Shown here piece after piece: positions 55,355 through 62,844 of a stretch of 64,000 nt of DNA (positions are counted from its first letter, which is position 1; the number at the start of each line of letters is the position of its first letter). A model generated the notes under the pieces. It was not told where the DNA came from. It saw only the letters and a program-made list of their open reading frames with translations, and did not search any database. The translations under genes were made by a program, and so were the position numbers. This stretch comes from Nocardia lijiangensis NBRC 108240 (GTDB lineage Bacteria; Actinomycetota; Actinomycetes; Mycobacteriales; Mycobacteriaceae), in NCBI RefSeq assembly GCF_001613045.1, contig NZ_BDBP01000005.1, forward strand, positions 1-64,000. The letters are read 5' to 3'.

Positions 55355-55807
55355 TCACAGTGGGTTCGTAGACCCTTCTTTCCCGGCGTCCCCCGTTGGC
55401 CTTCCCGAAAGGGAATCGAGCAGTTGTGTGAGCACCTGGCGGTCGTCGGCAGCTAGACGTGCGGTATAGGGCGCGAGGGCCGCGTGAATCTCCTCCTGCA
55501 CCCGTTGCACGAGTTCGCTGCCCATCGGAGTGATGAACACATCGACCACCCGGCGATCCTGGGGCGACTTGCCCCGTGCCACAAGGCCTCGGCGTTCTGC
55601 CCGCTCGACGAGGCCGGACATCGTGGACTTGTCCAGCCCCAGGAACGCCGCCAGATCGGTCATGCGCGGTCGGCGGTCGCGCAGCAGGCCGAGCAGCCGC
55701 AGTTGGGTGAGGGACAGATCGTGCTCCGAACCGATGCGGGTGAGCACGGCCATCACCCGGAATGACGTCCGGACGAGAGCGTCTTCGAGCGCGTCGTCAG
55801 ATCCCAT
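55355..55807 (-). CDS. MarR-family regulator
   Basis: A 150-residue winged-helix regulator: LSLTQLRLLGLLRDRRPRMT, then the recognition region DLAAFLGLDKSTMSGLVERA, then the wing GLVARGKSPQDRRVVDVFIT. The flanking helices form the dimer interface. It is divergent from an alcohol-dehydrogenase-type oxidoreductase, with two 20-bp tandem sites between them, so it most likely represses both until an electrophile or oxidant is sensed. Only one Cys-free sensing face is visible, so an oxidation mechanism is unlikely. Confidence 0.93.
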   Translation of the reverse strand: MGSDDALEDALVRTSFRVMAVLTRIGSEHDLSLTQLRLLGLLRDRRPRMTDLAAFLGLDKSTMSGLVERAERRGLVARGKSPQDRRVVDVFITPMGSELVQRVQEEIHAALAPYTARLAADDRQVLTQLLDSLSGRPTGDAGKEGSTNPL

Positions 55808-55820
55808 GCCGGAATCCTAC

Positions 55821-55876
55821 TTGACATGGTTTGTATTACCAACCAAACTGAATCTAGTTTGTAATACCAACCAAAT
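55821..55876. promoter_or_regulatory. MarR tandem operator and TTGACA promoter element
   Basis: GTTTGTATTACCAACCAAAC (55829-55848) recurs as a near-identical 20-mer at 55857-55876 (18 of 20 bases), 28 bases apart. Each has GTTTG/CAAA(C/T) inverted ends. A TTGACA -35-like hexamer at 55821-55826 faces the oxidoreductase gene. Binding of the MarR protein here would block both promoters. Confidence 0.75.
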
Positions 55877-55889
55877 ACGAGGAGTTGCC

Positions 55890-56813
55890 ATGCACGCCGC
55901 TGTTGTCACCAGCTTCGACGCTCCGCCGAAGTACGGCGAGTACCCCGCCCCGGTCGCCCAGGAGAACGAGATGGTCGTGGACGTTCTCGCCGCAGGTTTG
56001 CACCAACTGGTCAGGGCTCGGGCGAACGGCACGCACTACAGCAGCACCGGCACGTTCCCGTTCGTTCCCGGCGTCGACGCCGTCGTACGCGACCAGCACG
56101 GAAATCTCAGGTACACGGTGGTGGACGACAGCGATCTGGGCACGCTCGCCGAGCAGACTGTGATCGACCCCCGCCGCAGCGTGCTACTGCCGGACGACGC
56201 CGACCCGGTGCGCATCGCCGCCGCGATGAACCCGGCGATGTCGTCCTGGGTCGCGCTGCGCCGCCGTATCGCGTTCCAGAAGGGTCAATGCGTCCTCGTC
56301 CTCGGTGCCACCGGCAGCGCCGGCAGCATGGCGGTGCAGATCGCCAAACGGTTCGGTGCCGCGTACGTGATCGCCGCCGGACGCAACGCTTCCCGGCTCG
56401 AGGCACTGCACGACCTCGGCGCGGACGAAACAGTGACCTTCGAGCGCGCCGACCGCGCCGCCGAGGTCGACATCGTCATCGACTACGTGTGGGGAGAACC
56501 GTCCGCCCGAGCGATGACCGCGATGATCACCGCCCGCCGCGACCGCAGCGTTCCGCTGGACTGGATCCAGATCGGATCCGTTGCCGGTCAGACGATTCCC
56601 GTCGACTCCGCGCTGCTGCGCGCGTCCCGGCTGCAGATCTGCGGCAGCGGAATCGGCTCGGTACCGGCCCGCGACTTCCTCGCGGAGCTGCCGGAACTCG
56701 CCGACGCGGTGCACACCGACGCGATCGCCGTGCGTGCCCGTCCCGTGCCCCTCGCTCAGGTCAGCGAGACGTGGAACGCCCAAACCGACGACCGCATCGT
56801 TTACGTCCCGTAG
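55890..56813 (+). CDS. Zinc-independent alcohol dehydrogenase/quinone oxidoreductase
   Basis: A 307-residue MDR-superfamily protein. The GroES-like N-terminal domain starts MHAAVVTSFDAPPKYGEYP, and the NADPH-binding Rossmann motif is VLVLGATGSAGSMAVQIAKR (about 132-151). No Cys or His ligands for catalytic zinc are present in the usual places, so it resembles quinone oxidoreductases. The ATG at 55890 has GAGGAG upstream. It is divergently paired with the MarR regulator and probably induced by quinones or electrophiles. Confidence 0.9.
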   Translation: MHAAVVTSFDAPPKYGEYPAPVAQENEMVVDVLAAGLHQLVRARANGTHYSSTGTFPFVPGVDAVVRDQHGNLRYTVVDDSDLGTLAEQTVIDPRRSVLLPDDADPVRIAAAMNPAMSSWVALRRRIAFQKGQCVLVLGATGSAGSMAVQIAKRFGAAYVIAAGRNASRLEALHDLGADETVTFERADRAAEVDIVIDYVWGEPSARAMTAMITARRDRSVPLDWIQIGSVAGQTIPVDSALLRASRLQICGSGIGSVPARDFLAELPELADAVHTDAIAVRARPVPLAQVSETWNAQTDDRIVYVP

Positions 56814-56928
56814 CGCACCAGCCCGCCAGTCCGGATCTATTCCTCAGCGGCATCGACCTGTTCCTCACCGGCAGTACCACCGTCCATCCACCCACCAGGT
56901 GAACGCCACACCAGCAATGGATCAGTGA

Positions 56929-57075
56929 GTCGGCCCCGCACACGCGGGGCCGACCCCCGCGGCGACGTCCGGTGTTATGGCGAGGCTTGTCGGCCCCGCG
57001 TGCGGGCATGGTCCACTTGGTGCAAATACCGAGCGATCCTGGAGACCGTGCGGCCCGCACGCGCGGGGATGGGTC
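56929..57075 (+). CRISPR. Decayed three-repeat CRISPR, type I-E-like
   Basis: Three related repeats start at 56929, 56989 and 57048: GTCGGCCCCGCACACGCGGG..., GTCGGCCCCGCGTGCGGGCA... and GTGCGGCCCGCACGCGCGGG.... They are separated by about 32 and 33 non-repeated bases, which is the type I-E spacer length. Each repeat contains the short palindrome CCCGC-n-GCGGG. The repeats diverge from one another and no cas gene is in the window, so this is a degenerate, orphan array. Confidence 0.6.
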
Positions 57076-57389
57076 TGGTAAGGCGCAAACGAAGAGCATC
57101 GAAAGGTGCGGTGGACAGCGCACGGACGAGGAAATAGACCGCGACGACGATCAACGTCCAGAACCCGACCATGCCGATGCGGCACAGAGTTTCACGCGCG
57201 CCGTTGTTTGCACCGTGCCACCCGGCGATTCCCTCGACCGTCCGCGGGCCTGCTCGCTCTGGAAATCTCTGTGCGGCGTTGGCCGAGCCGGAACCGGATC
57301 GGGGTTCGGTCAGGGTGTTCCCCGATAGCCCTGCCGGTCCAAAGCTGCCTACGGTGTGATCGAGAACCAACAGGCAAGGGGCACAGACG
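57076..57389. other. Intergenic stretch after the CRISPR remnant
   Basis: A minus-strand frame overlapping the last repeat encodes one membrane-like helix (GFWTLIVVAVYFLVRAL, near 57130-57175), perhaps the scrap of a small membrane protein that ran into the array. No complete gene is recognised. Confidence 0.35.
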
Positions 57390-57830
57390 ATGTCGGACCG
57401 CCGTGCGTCGGGCCTCTTTATCGTCTTGGTGCTGGCGATCTCGTTGATGACGGCGAACATAGCGGGTGGGCTCATCCTGGCCCTGTCGCCCCTGCTCGTC
57501 ACAGTGATCATGCTGGGGTTGACCGGTGAGGCGACCAGCCGAGCCGGATGGTCGCGACTAGGTATGGGCCGCAGCGGGATTCGGCACTGGCCCGCGGCGA
57601 TCGGTGCGAACGTCGCGGTATCGGTGATCGCCACCTGTCTGGTGGTACTGCTCGGGTTCGCCACCTTCACCCGTCCCGAACCCGACCTCGCTACCACCGT
57701 AATCGCACTCGCGATCACCGGGCCGATCTTGGCCTTCGCCGAGGAAATTGGATGGCGCGGTTACTTGTTGCCCCGCATGACCTGGCTCGGGCGGCGACCA
57801 AGACGCCGCCGCCCGCAACCGTGCAGGTGA
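57390..57830 (+). pseudogene. CPBP intramembrane protease, 3'-truncated
   Basis: The frame gives hydrophobic helices (LFIVLVLAISLMTANIAGGL; LILALSPLLVTVIMLG; AIGANVAVSVIATCLVVLLG) and then the first CPBP catalytic motif, AFAEEIGWRGYLLPRM (EExxxR region). Full-length family members continue for more than 100 residues with two further His/Asn motifs; here the homology stops after residue about 129 and the frame ends in Arg-rich non-homologous sequence. AGGGG lies nine bases before the ATG. Probably inactive. Confidence 0.75.
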
Positions 57831-57888
57831 TCCGGTGAGATCCTCCAGACGACGTGTCGTCGGCGAGAGCCCGAGGCTGGTGCTGCCG

Positions 57889-57991
57889 GGGCGGTCACCC
57901 TCACGAAGTTGCCCAGGCGGTCGCGTCGCTGGTGCCGGAGACCGCCTCCTACGCGACGGGCAGCTTCCTCGATTTCGCGGGCGGCCGCTGA
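57889..57991 (+). pseudogene. Short-chain dehydrogenase C-terminal scrap
   Basis: The frame ending at the TGA 57989-57991 reads HEVAQAVASLVPETASYATG then SFLDFAGGR, the typical last 30 residues of an SDR oxidoreductase. Nothing of the Rossmann fold upstream survives; the sequence joins directly to the truncated CPBP gene, marking a deletion junction. Confidence 0.65.
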
Positions 57992-58047
57992 AACCGGGCA
58001 CGCATTCCGAGGGGGCGACAAATGCTGATCGATCCCGAGCGCGTTGG

Positions 58048-58968
58048 TCAGTCGGGGTGGACGACCATGACCGGGCAATGGGCGTGTTGGACAAGGTGAT
58101 TGCTGGTCGAGCTGAGCAGCATTCCGCGGAATCCGCCCCGGCCACGGCTGCCGACGACGACGAGTTGTGCGGTCTTGGACCATTCGATCAAGTGTTTGCG
58201 GGCTCCGGACAGGTAGACGCGGCGGGTGACCGCGACGGTGGGGTATTTCTTCTGCCAGCCGGCCAATCGTTCCGAGAGCAGCGCGTGTTCGGCGGTTTCC
58301 AGTTCGGCGATCGGGATCTGGAGATAGCTGGTTCCGGCGAACTGGCCTTCTGACAGGTCGCTCCAGGCGTGCACCACGATCAGTTCGGCGCCACGCTCAC
58401 ACGCTTCGTCGAACGCGGCTTGGATCGCGGGTTCACCGACGGGACTGCCGTCCATGCCGAGCACCACCGGGCCGCTGCGACGCAGTTGCTGTTGAGTGCC
58501 GGTGTGCCGTGCCACCACGATGCGTCCCTGGCCCTGACTGGCCACCGCCAGGAGTGTCGAGCCCAGATGGGCGAAGGACCCGACCCCAGGGGTGGCGCCA
58601 AGGACGACCAGATGCGCTGTCGAGGACAGCTCGATGAGCAATGCGGCGGGGTTGCGGTCGGACAGCTCTGTGACGACCTCGAGGTCAGGGTGGTTCTCGT
58701 GGGCGATGCGCTGTGCGCTTTCCAAAGCCTGGTGCCCGTGGTCGCGGAGGGTCTCGACGACCGAGGGCACGAACACCTCGGCCGAACCCAGCACCGCGCG
58801 GGTGGCGGCAAGGTCGTAGCCGTGGATGATGATCAGCCGGCGTCGCCGGTCGGCCGCGGTCTGGGCGGCCCATACCACGGCGTGTGAGCTGGCGGGTGAG
58901 CCGTCGGTCCCGACCACCACCGCTGCCGAGGCCGAGTCGTGTAGGTGGGGAAGGTGTTCTGCGGTCAT
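58048..58968 (-). CDS. Tandem universal stress protein
   Basis: A 306-residue protein of two Usp domains. Domain 1 begins AAVVVGTDGSPASSHAVVWA (about 15) and ends LGATPGVGSFAHLGSTLLAV. Domain 2 begins PVVLGMDGSPVGEPAIQAAF (about 167) and ends VVVGSRGRGGFRGMLLSSTS, with the ATP-binding G2xG9xG(S/T) motif intact. Tandem Usp proteins of this size are typical of hypoxia/dormancy regulons in mycolata. Its neighbours include a second Usp, a PNPOx-fold protein and a WS/DGAT enzyme, supporting a stress role. Confidence 0.93.
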   Translation of the reverse strand: MTAEHLPHLHDSASAAVVVGTDGSPASSHAVVWAAQTAADRRRRLIIIHGYDLAATRAVLGSAEVFVPSVVETLRDHGHQALESAQRIAHENHPDLEVVTELSDRNPAALLIELSSTAHLVVLGATPGVGSFAHLGSTLLAVASQGQGRIVVARHTGTQQQLRRSGPVVLGMDGSPVGEPAIQAAFDEACERGAELIVVHAWSDLSEGQFAGTSYLQIPIAELETAEHALLSERLAGWQKKYPTVAVTRRVYLSGARKHLIEWSKTAQLVVVGSRGRGGFRGMLLSSTSNHLVQHAHCPVMVVHPD

Positions 58969-59331
58969 TGCTGGTGCCTTTCAGTGAGGGCTCATCGCCG
59001 ACGCGCCCCGCACACCGGCGGGGTAGAGAAAGTCGGAGCCTCGGCGTGCTCGGGCCGCCGCGCTGGACATCAGTATCGATCGCCGCGGTTCGGTGAACCC
59101 AGGGCCAATGGGCCTTGGCCGAAAGGCTCAATGTCCCACGCGATCACGGGTCGACCGACCCCAGCGCGGTTGCAGCCGCCGGGTGTGGGGACTTGGGCGC
59201 GGCTGGATGCAACCGGTGCGGTTGCTGTGAAACACCAACGCGCAGAACGTAGTCGCGGAGATACTGCTATCAGCAGGTCGGTCGCCTGCGGGGGTGGGCC
59301 TGCAGCCGGTCCCGGGCTGGGAGGACCGATC
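58969..59331. other. Divergent intergenic region, no gene recognised
   Basis: The region between the minus-strand Usp gene and the small plus-strand gene holds no protein-like frame. GGGGACTTGGGC near 59187 weakly resembles half of a DosR-type box, but the second half is absent; not claimed. Confidence 0.35.
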
Positions 59332-59574
59332 GTGCTGCTGCTCGGTGACCTGCCCCGTGATACCACTGTCGTCGTCGAGGATTTCGACGTGTTCCGCTAC
59401 TACCTCGACCGATTCTCCCACGACGAGGTGCGGTGGCGCAGCGATCAGGTTGCCGCGGCCATCGATGAGCTCGGACTTTCCGACCTCTACAACGGTCGCC
59501 ACCAGTTGGCCCGCGCGCTCGGTGAAATCAGGCGCCACTCAACTCATCACACGATCACCGACGGGCCGTTCTAG
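59332..59574 (+). CDS. Small conserved-looking protein
   Basis: An 80-residue protein starting at GTG 59332, seven bases after GGGAGG. It reads LLLGDLPRDTTVVVEDFDVF, then RYYLDRFSHDEVRWRSDQVA, then AAIDELGLSDLYNGRHQLAR. The mix of strand and amphipathic helices looks genuine, and no signal peptide is seen. A longer upstream extension in the same frame is Arg/Pro-rich and not protein-like. The family is not recognised; its position among Usp and PNPOx genes suggests a stress-related role. Confidence 0.6.
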   Translation: MLLLGDLPRDTTVVVEDFDVFRYYLDRFSHDEVRWRSDQVAAAIDELGLSDLYNGRHQLARALGEIRRHSTHHTITDGPF

Positions 59575-59645
59575 CCGACGCACGCCCCTACTCGCAAACT
59601 CGGATTCCGGAGTCGTGCGTAGTCAGCATGCCGCTCGGTGTGCGG

Positions 59646-60113
59646 CTACGAGCTGGCGGTGCCTGCGCCATCGGCGGTGTGGTTGCCGATGATTCTGATA
59701 CCGGAGACGAGCGTGGGCTCGATCTCGATCACACCGTCCATCGGCGAACCGATCCACGGCTGGAGGAGTCGCTCGTAGCGGGCGATCCGCGCGGGATCGG
59801 TTACCGGGCGGGCGATCCCGGTGACTACCACCGACCAGCCGGTTCGGCGGTCGACGTCGATGTCGTCGGCCTCGTAGGCCACCACGACCCCGGATCGGCT
59901 CTGCACGGCGGTGGAGAACTGCGAGGCGAGCCGGGTGCGCACGATGACCAAGCCGTCGTCGAGCAGGTGGTTGACCGGACGGATCGCGGGCAGCGCGTCG
60001 CGGGTGTAGACCACACGGCCGAACGGTGCCTGTGCGAGCAGCGCCAAGGCATGCTCTCGCTCCAATTCGACTACGTTGCAGTCGGTTCGGCCGACAGCGG
60101 GGGAGCCGCTCAC
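59646..60113 (-). CDS. PNPOx-fold (pyridoxamine 5'-phosphate oxidase-like) protein
   Basis: A 155-residue split-barrel flavin-binding protein. [20 protein letters not shown], then [20 protein letters not shown], then [13 protein letters not shown], with a C-terminal [16 protein letters not shown] strand, is the standard pattern of small PNPOx-like proteins, which bind FMN, F420 or haem. GTG at 60113 is taken as the start because the preceding 28 codons are Arg/Pro-rich and not homologous. It lies between Usp genes, as in mycobacterial hypoxia loci. Confidence 0.85.
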   Translation of the reverse strand: MSGSPAVGRTDCNVVELEREHALALLAQAPFGRVVYTRDALPAIRPVNHLLDDGLVIVRTRLASQFSTAVQSRSGVVVAYEADDIDVDRRTGWSVVVTGIARPVTDPARIARYERLLQPWIGSPMDGVIEIEPTLVSGIRIIGNHTADGAGTASS

Positions 60114-60481
60114 CGTCGCGCGCCTTGTCCGATGTCGCGGTGACCGGTGAGGCGGGAACGCCGGTTGGCGAATCCCGCTGTGGCGGTCGGTTCGCAAGGT
60201 CCCACGTGATGCCCTATCCGTTCGCGCGTGTGCTTACCTCAATGCTGGTCGATCCACCTCACCAGCTTTGCCGAGCCTTGATTAGGGCCGAAGGTCGCCA
60301 GTGGAGGGGACCAATCGCTCCTCGCTGCCGGTGTCGCGTCGGTGACCGATCGTGTTGGACGACAACACCGTCGCGCCAGGTGCGCTGAGGTTGCCGCCGG
60401 AATGTTGGTGTGCCGAAGGTCCTTCGGCTTGGAGTATCGAGGCCCTGCCAGCGTCGGGGTGGGTTCCCTCATCCTTCAACC
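60114..60481. other. Divergent intergenic region, no gene recognised
   Basis: This 368-base region holds the promoters of the PNPOx-like gene and of the second Usp gene. GGTCCTTCGGC at about 60417 is a short pseudo-palindrome; no firm regulatory site could be assigned. Confidence 0.35.
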
Positions 60482-61378
60482 ATGGGATCTGAGACTTGCG
60501 GTGTACCCGCCGAAAGCGTCGTCGGCACCCAGGAGGTGCAGGCGCCGGTCATTGCTGGCATCGACGGATCGGAGGTGGCGGTGCGAGCGGCGTACTGGGC
60601 CGCTATCGAAGCCGACGCGCGGGGCGTGCCGCTGCAGCTGGTGCATGTCGCCATGCACGACGAGGTCAGCTTGGAAGGTCTGGAACTGGTGCTGACCGCT
60701 CGTCAGACCGTGATCGACAGGTGGGGACGCACCTGCGAGCGTCCGGCGCCGGCGATCGAGCCGCTGGTACTGGCCGGAGACCCCGCTGCCCGGCTGGCCG
60801 AGTTGTCCGCGGCCGCGACCCTGCTGGTGCTTGGCGACAACCAGGCCGGTCCGCTGGCCGGACTGTTGTGTGGCTCGGTGGCTGTCACCCTGGCGGGTGC
60901 CGCGCGGTGTCCGGTCGCGTTGATAAGGCCGTTGCACAACGCCGCGTCGGCAGTCGGTCCGGTGCTCGTCGCTGTCGAGGAGACCGAATCGCCAGCGCTG
61001 CCCGCGGCGTTCCATGCCGCCGCGACCCGCCACAGCACACTGTTGGTGGCCGACATCCGCCGCCGCGCCGTGGCCGACGGCTACCTGGAAGACCTGGTCG
61101 TCCGCTACCAACGACAGTTCCCGACCGTGACGGTGCGGTCAGTGACGGTCGCCGGTGATCGCCACACGGCGCTGGAACGCTTCAGCGCCACCGCCCAGCT
61201 GCTGGTCATCGCCCGCGACGGGCACCGGAAACTCCGGACACCCCTGAACCCGACGCTGCATTTGGCCCTGCACCACACGCACTGCCCAGTGCTGGTGCAG
61301 CCCGAAGCCAAACCAGCCGCGGCCGGAAGCGACCACGTTGACAGCCATCGCACCAGCGCATTACCCGCCTTCGGGTAG
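60482..61378 (+). CDS. Tandem universal stress protein, divergent
   Basis: A 298-residue protein of two Usp-like halves. Half 1 begins VIAGIDGSEVAVRAAYWAAI (about 22) and ends VLGDNQAGPLAGLLCGSVAV. Half 2 begins GPVLVAVEETESPALPAAFH (about 160) and ends LLVIARDGHRKLRTPLNP. The second half lacks the G2xG9xG(S/T) ATP motif (RDGHRKL instead), so only the first may bind nucleotide. The ATG at 60482 is chosen as the first start where the Usp fold begins. It complements the Usp at 58048-58968. Confidence 0.9.
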   Translation: MGSETCGVPAESVVGTQEVQAPVIAGIDGSEVAVRAAYWAAIEADARGVPLQLVHVAMHDEVSLEGLELVLTARQTVIDRWGRTCERPAPAIEPLVLAGDPAARLAELSAAATLLVLGDNQAGPLAGLLCGSVAVTLAGAARCPVALIRPLHNAASAVGPVLVAVEETESPALPAAFHAAATRHSTLLVADIRRRAVADGYLEDLVVRYQRQFPTVTVRSVTVAGDRHTALERFSATAQLLVIARDGHRKLRTPLNPTLHLALHHTHCPVLVQPEAKPAAAGSDHVDSHRTSALPAFG

Positions 61379-61672
61379 CCCGGGCAGGTAGCCCCGCAAC
61401 CACTGCGAGTGCGCACCGCCCCTGCCGCACCCTGGAGTGCTTCCACACCCATTGGTTCTCGTTGTGGGCCAACGGAGTTCCGCACGGATTCCTGCCCACC
61501 ACCCGTGAACTCGGCGGCCACGATATGTGGCCCGCCGAGCTAGGCGGTGAATCCGATAAACCTGCCCGAATTCGGTGAGCCGCGAATTTGTCGGTCGGAC
61601 ATGGGAACCTCGAGGCATCGGATCGAGCACATTGATCGCTCGAAAGTTGCACCGGCACAAAGGGGTTCCACC

Positions 61673-62707
61673 ATGGGATACGTCTACGGGTTCCGTCACG
61701 GCACCGAGAACCTGTTCGAGATCGGCCAGACCACAGCGACTCCGGAGAGGCACAAAGCCACGTTGCAGACCAACTGCATACACCCGTTGTCGCTGTTCGA
61801 CGCCATCGAGACCGACGAGTACGAGGCACTCGGAAAGTACGTCGAGGACACCTGGGCCGATCGGCGCGGCGAGGAAGGCGGATCGGAGATCTACCGCCTC
61901 ACCGAGGACGAGGCCGCGCAGCTGTTCGCGCAGTGCTGGGCCTGGCTCACCGAGGAGCTGCCCAAACTTCGGCAGGTCGAACAGCTCGAGGATGTCGAGC
62001 CGGAGACCACCGTGCTGCCACGTGAGCAGACCGCGGAGCGACTGCGACAGCCGTGGATCGAATTGCGGGACCAGGAACGGGATCTACGGGCCGCCTGCGA
62101 TTGTGTCACCACTGAGAAGCTGCTGGTCGAGACCGAACTCGAACTCAGCGCTGATCTGTTGCTCGATGAACTCCACCCGGTTCCCGGGGCGTCCTTGCGA
62201 GGCCAGCTGCGTGATAACCCATCTATCGGCCCTGCTCCGGCACTCACCTGGTTACTGGAAATTCCGGGCTGGCCGGACGGGAACTCCGCGGTGAACGTCA
62301 TGATCGACCGGATCCCGCTGAATGTACCCTCCTGGCGCGAACTCGAAGGCGCACAGGTCGAATGCACTGAAGCCGACGAGCCGATCGCGGCATACGCCTA
62401 CGACGGTTGCTGGTTCCAGTTCGAGTATGTGCGCATTCAGGTTCTACGTCAGGTCGGCACAGTGGCACGGTTTGCCATCGAGCTGGACTACAGCGACGAG
62501 ATGTTCTGGATCGAGCTGGCCGATGGCGAGAAATTCGAAACCGACCGGCTCTGCGCGATAGTGGATGTCGAGTTCGAAGGCATTCGAGTGGAACTGGACG
62601 CCGACCGGCAATTGGCCGAGTTCACCGACCCTGCCGATTTGGTGTTCGACGCCGCCTCCGACTTGTACAGGCCGGTGGTGGAGCCTGCGCAACGCGAACG
62701 CCCGTGA
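61673..62707 (+). CDS. GIY-YIG family protein (T5orf172-like)
   Basis: A 344-residue protein. The first about 95 residues match the T5orf172/MUG113-like GIY-YIG pattern: GYVYGFRHGTENLFEIGQTT (GYVY and EIGQT for the two Y/G motifs), ATPERHKATLQTNCIHPLSL, then a GGSEIYRLTEDEA block. The middle part is a predicted coiled helix (LREQERDLRAACDCV-like, about 155-190). The C-terminal part (about 250-344) is strand-rich and rich in acidic and aromatic residues (YAYDGCWFQFEYVRIQVL). AGGGG lies eight bases upstream of the ATG. GIY-YIG domains cut DNA in repair, homing or defence; this one may be inactive, since the catalytic Arg and Glu cannot be confirmed here. Confidence 0.75.
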   Translation: MGYVYGFRHGTENLFEIGQTTATPERHKATLQTNCIHPLSLFDAIETDEYEALGKYVEDTWADRRGEEGGSEIYRLTEDEAAQLFAQCWAWLTEELPKLRQVEQLEDVEPETTVLPREQTAERLRQPWIELRDQERDLRAACDCVTTEKLLVETELELSADLLLDELHPVPGASLRGQLRDNPSIGPAPALTWLLEIPGWPDGNSAVNVMIDRIPLNVPSWRELEGAQVECTEADEPIAAYAYDGCWFQFEYVRIQVLRQVGTVARFAIELDYSDEMFWIELADGEKFETDRLCAIVDVEFEGIRVELDADRQLAEFTDPADLVFDAASDLYRPVVEPAQRERP

Positions 62708-62844
62708 ACAGGCGCACCATCGTCAAGCGCGTTGACATGAAATCACCAGCACAACAACGTGATTCAGCTTGCCCGCTGAGCCCGACATGGTCCGATCGGA
62801 GGAGTGGTTGCCGCGCATCTGGCGGCCCGTCGGCTATCGGATGC

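Noticed and set aside
56975..57718. Minus-strand ORF across the CRISPR remnant and CPBP gene.
   Set aside because: It is mostly antisense shadow; only a short membrane-like helix stands out, too little to call a gene.
59180..59200. Possible DosR-like box (GGGGACTTGGGC).
   Set aside because: Only one half matches and no palindromic partner is present.
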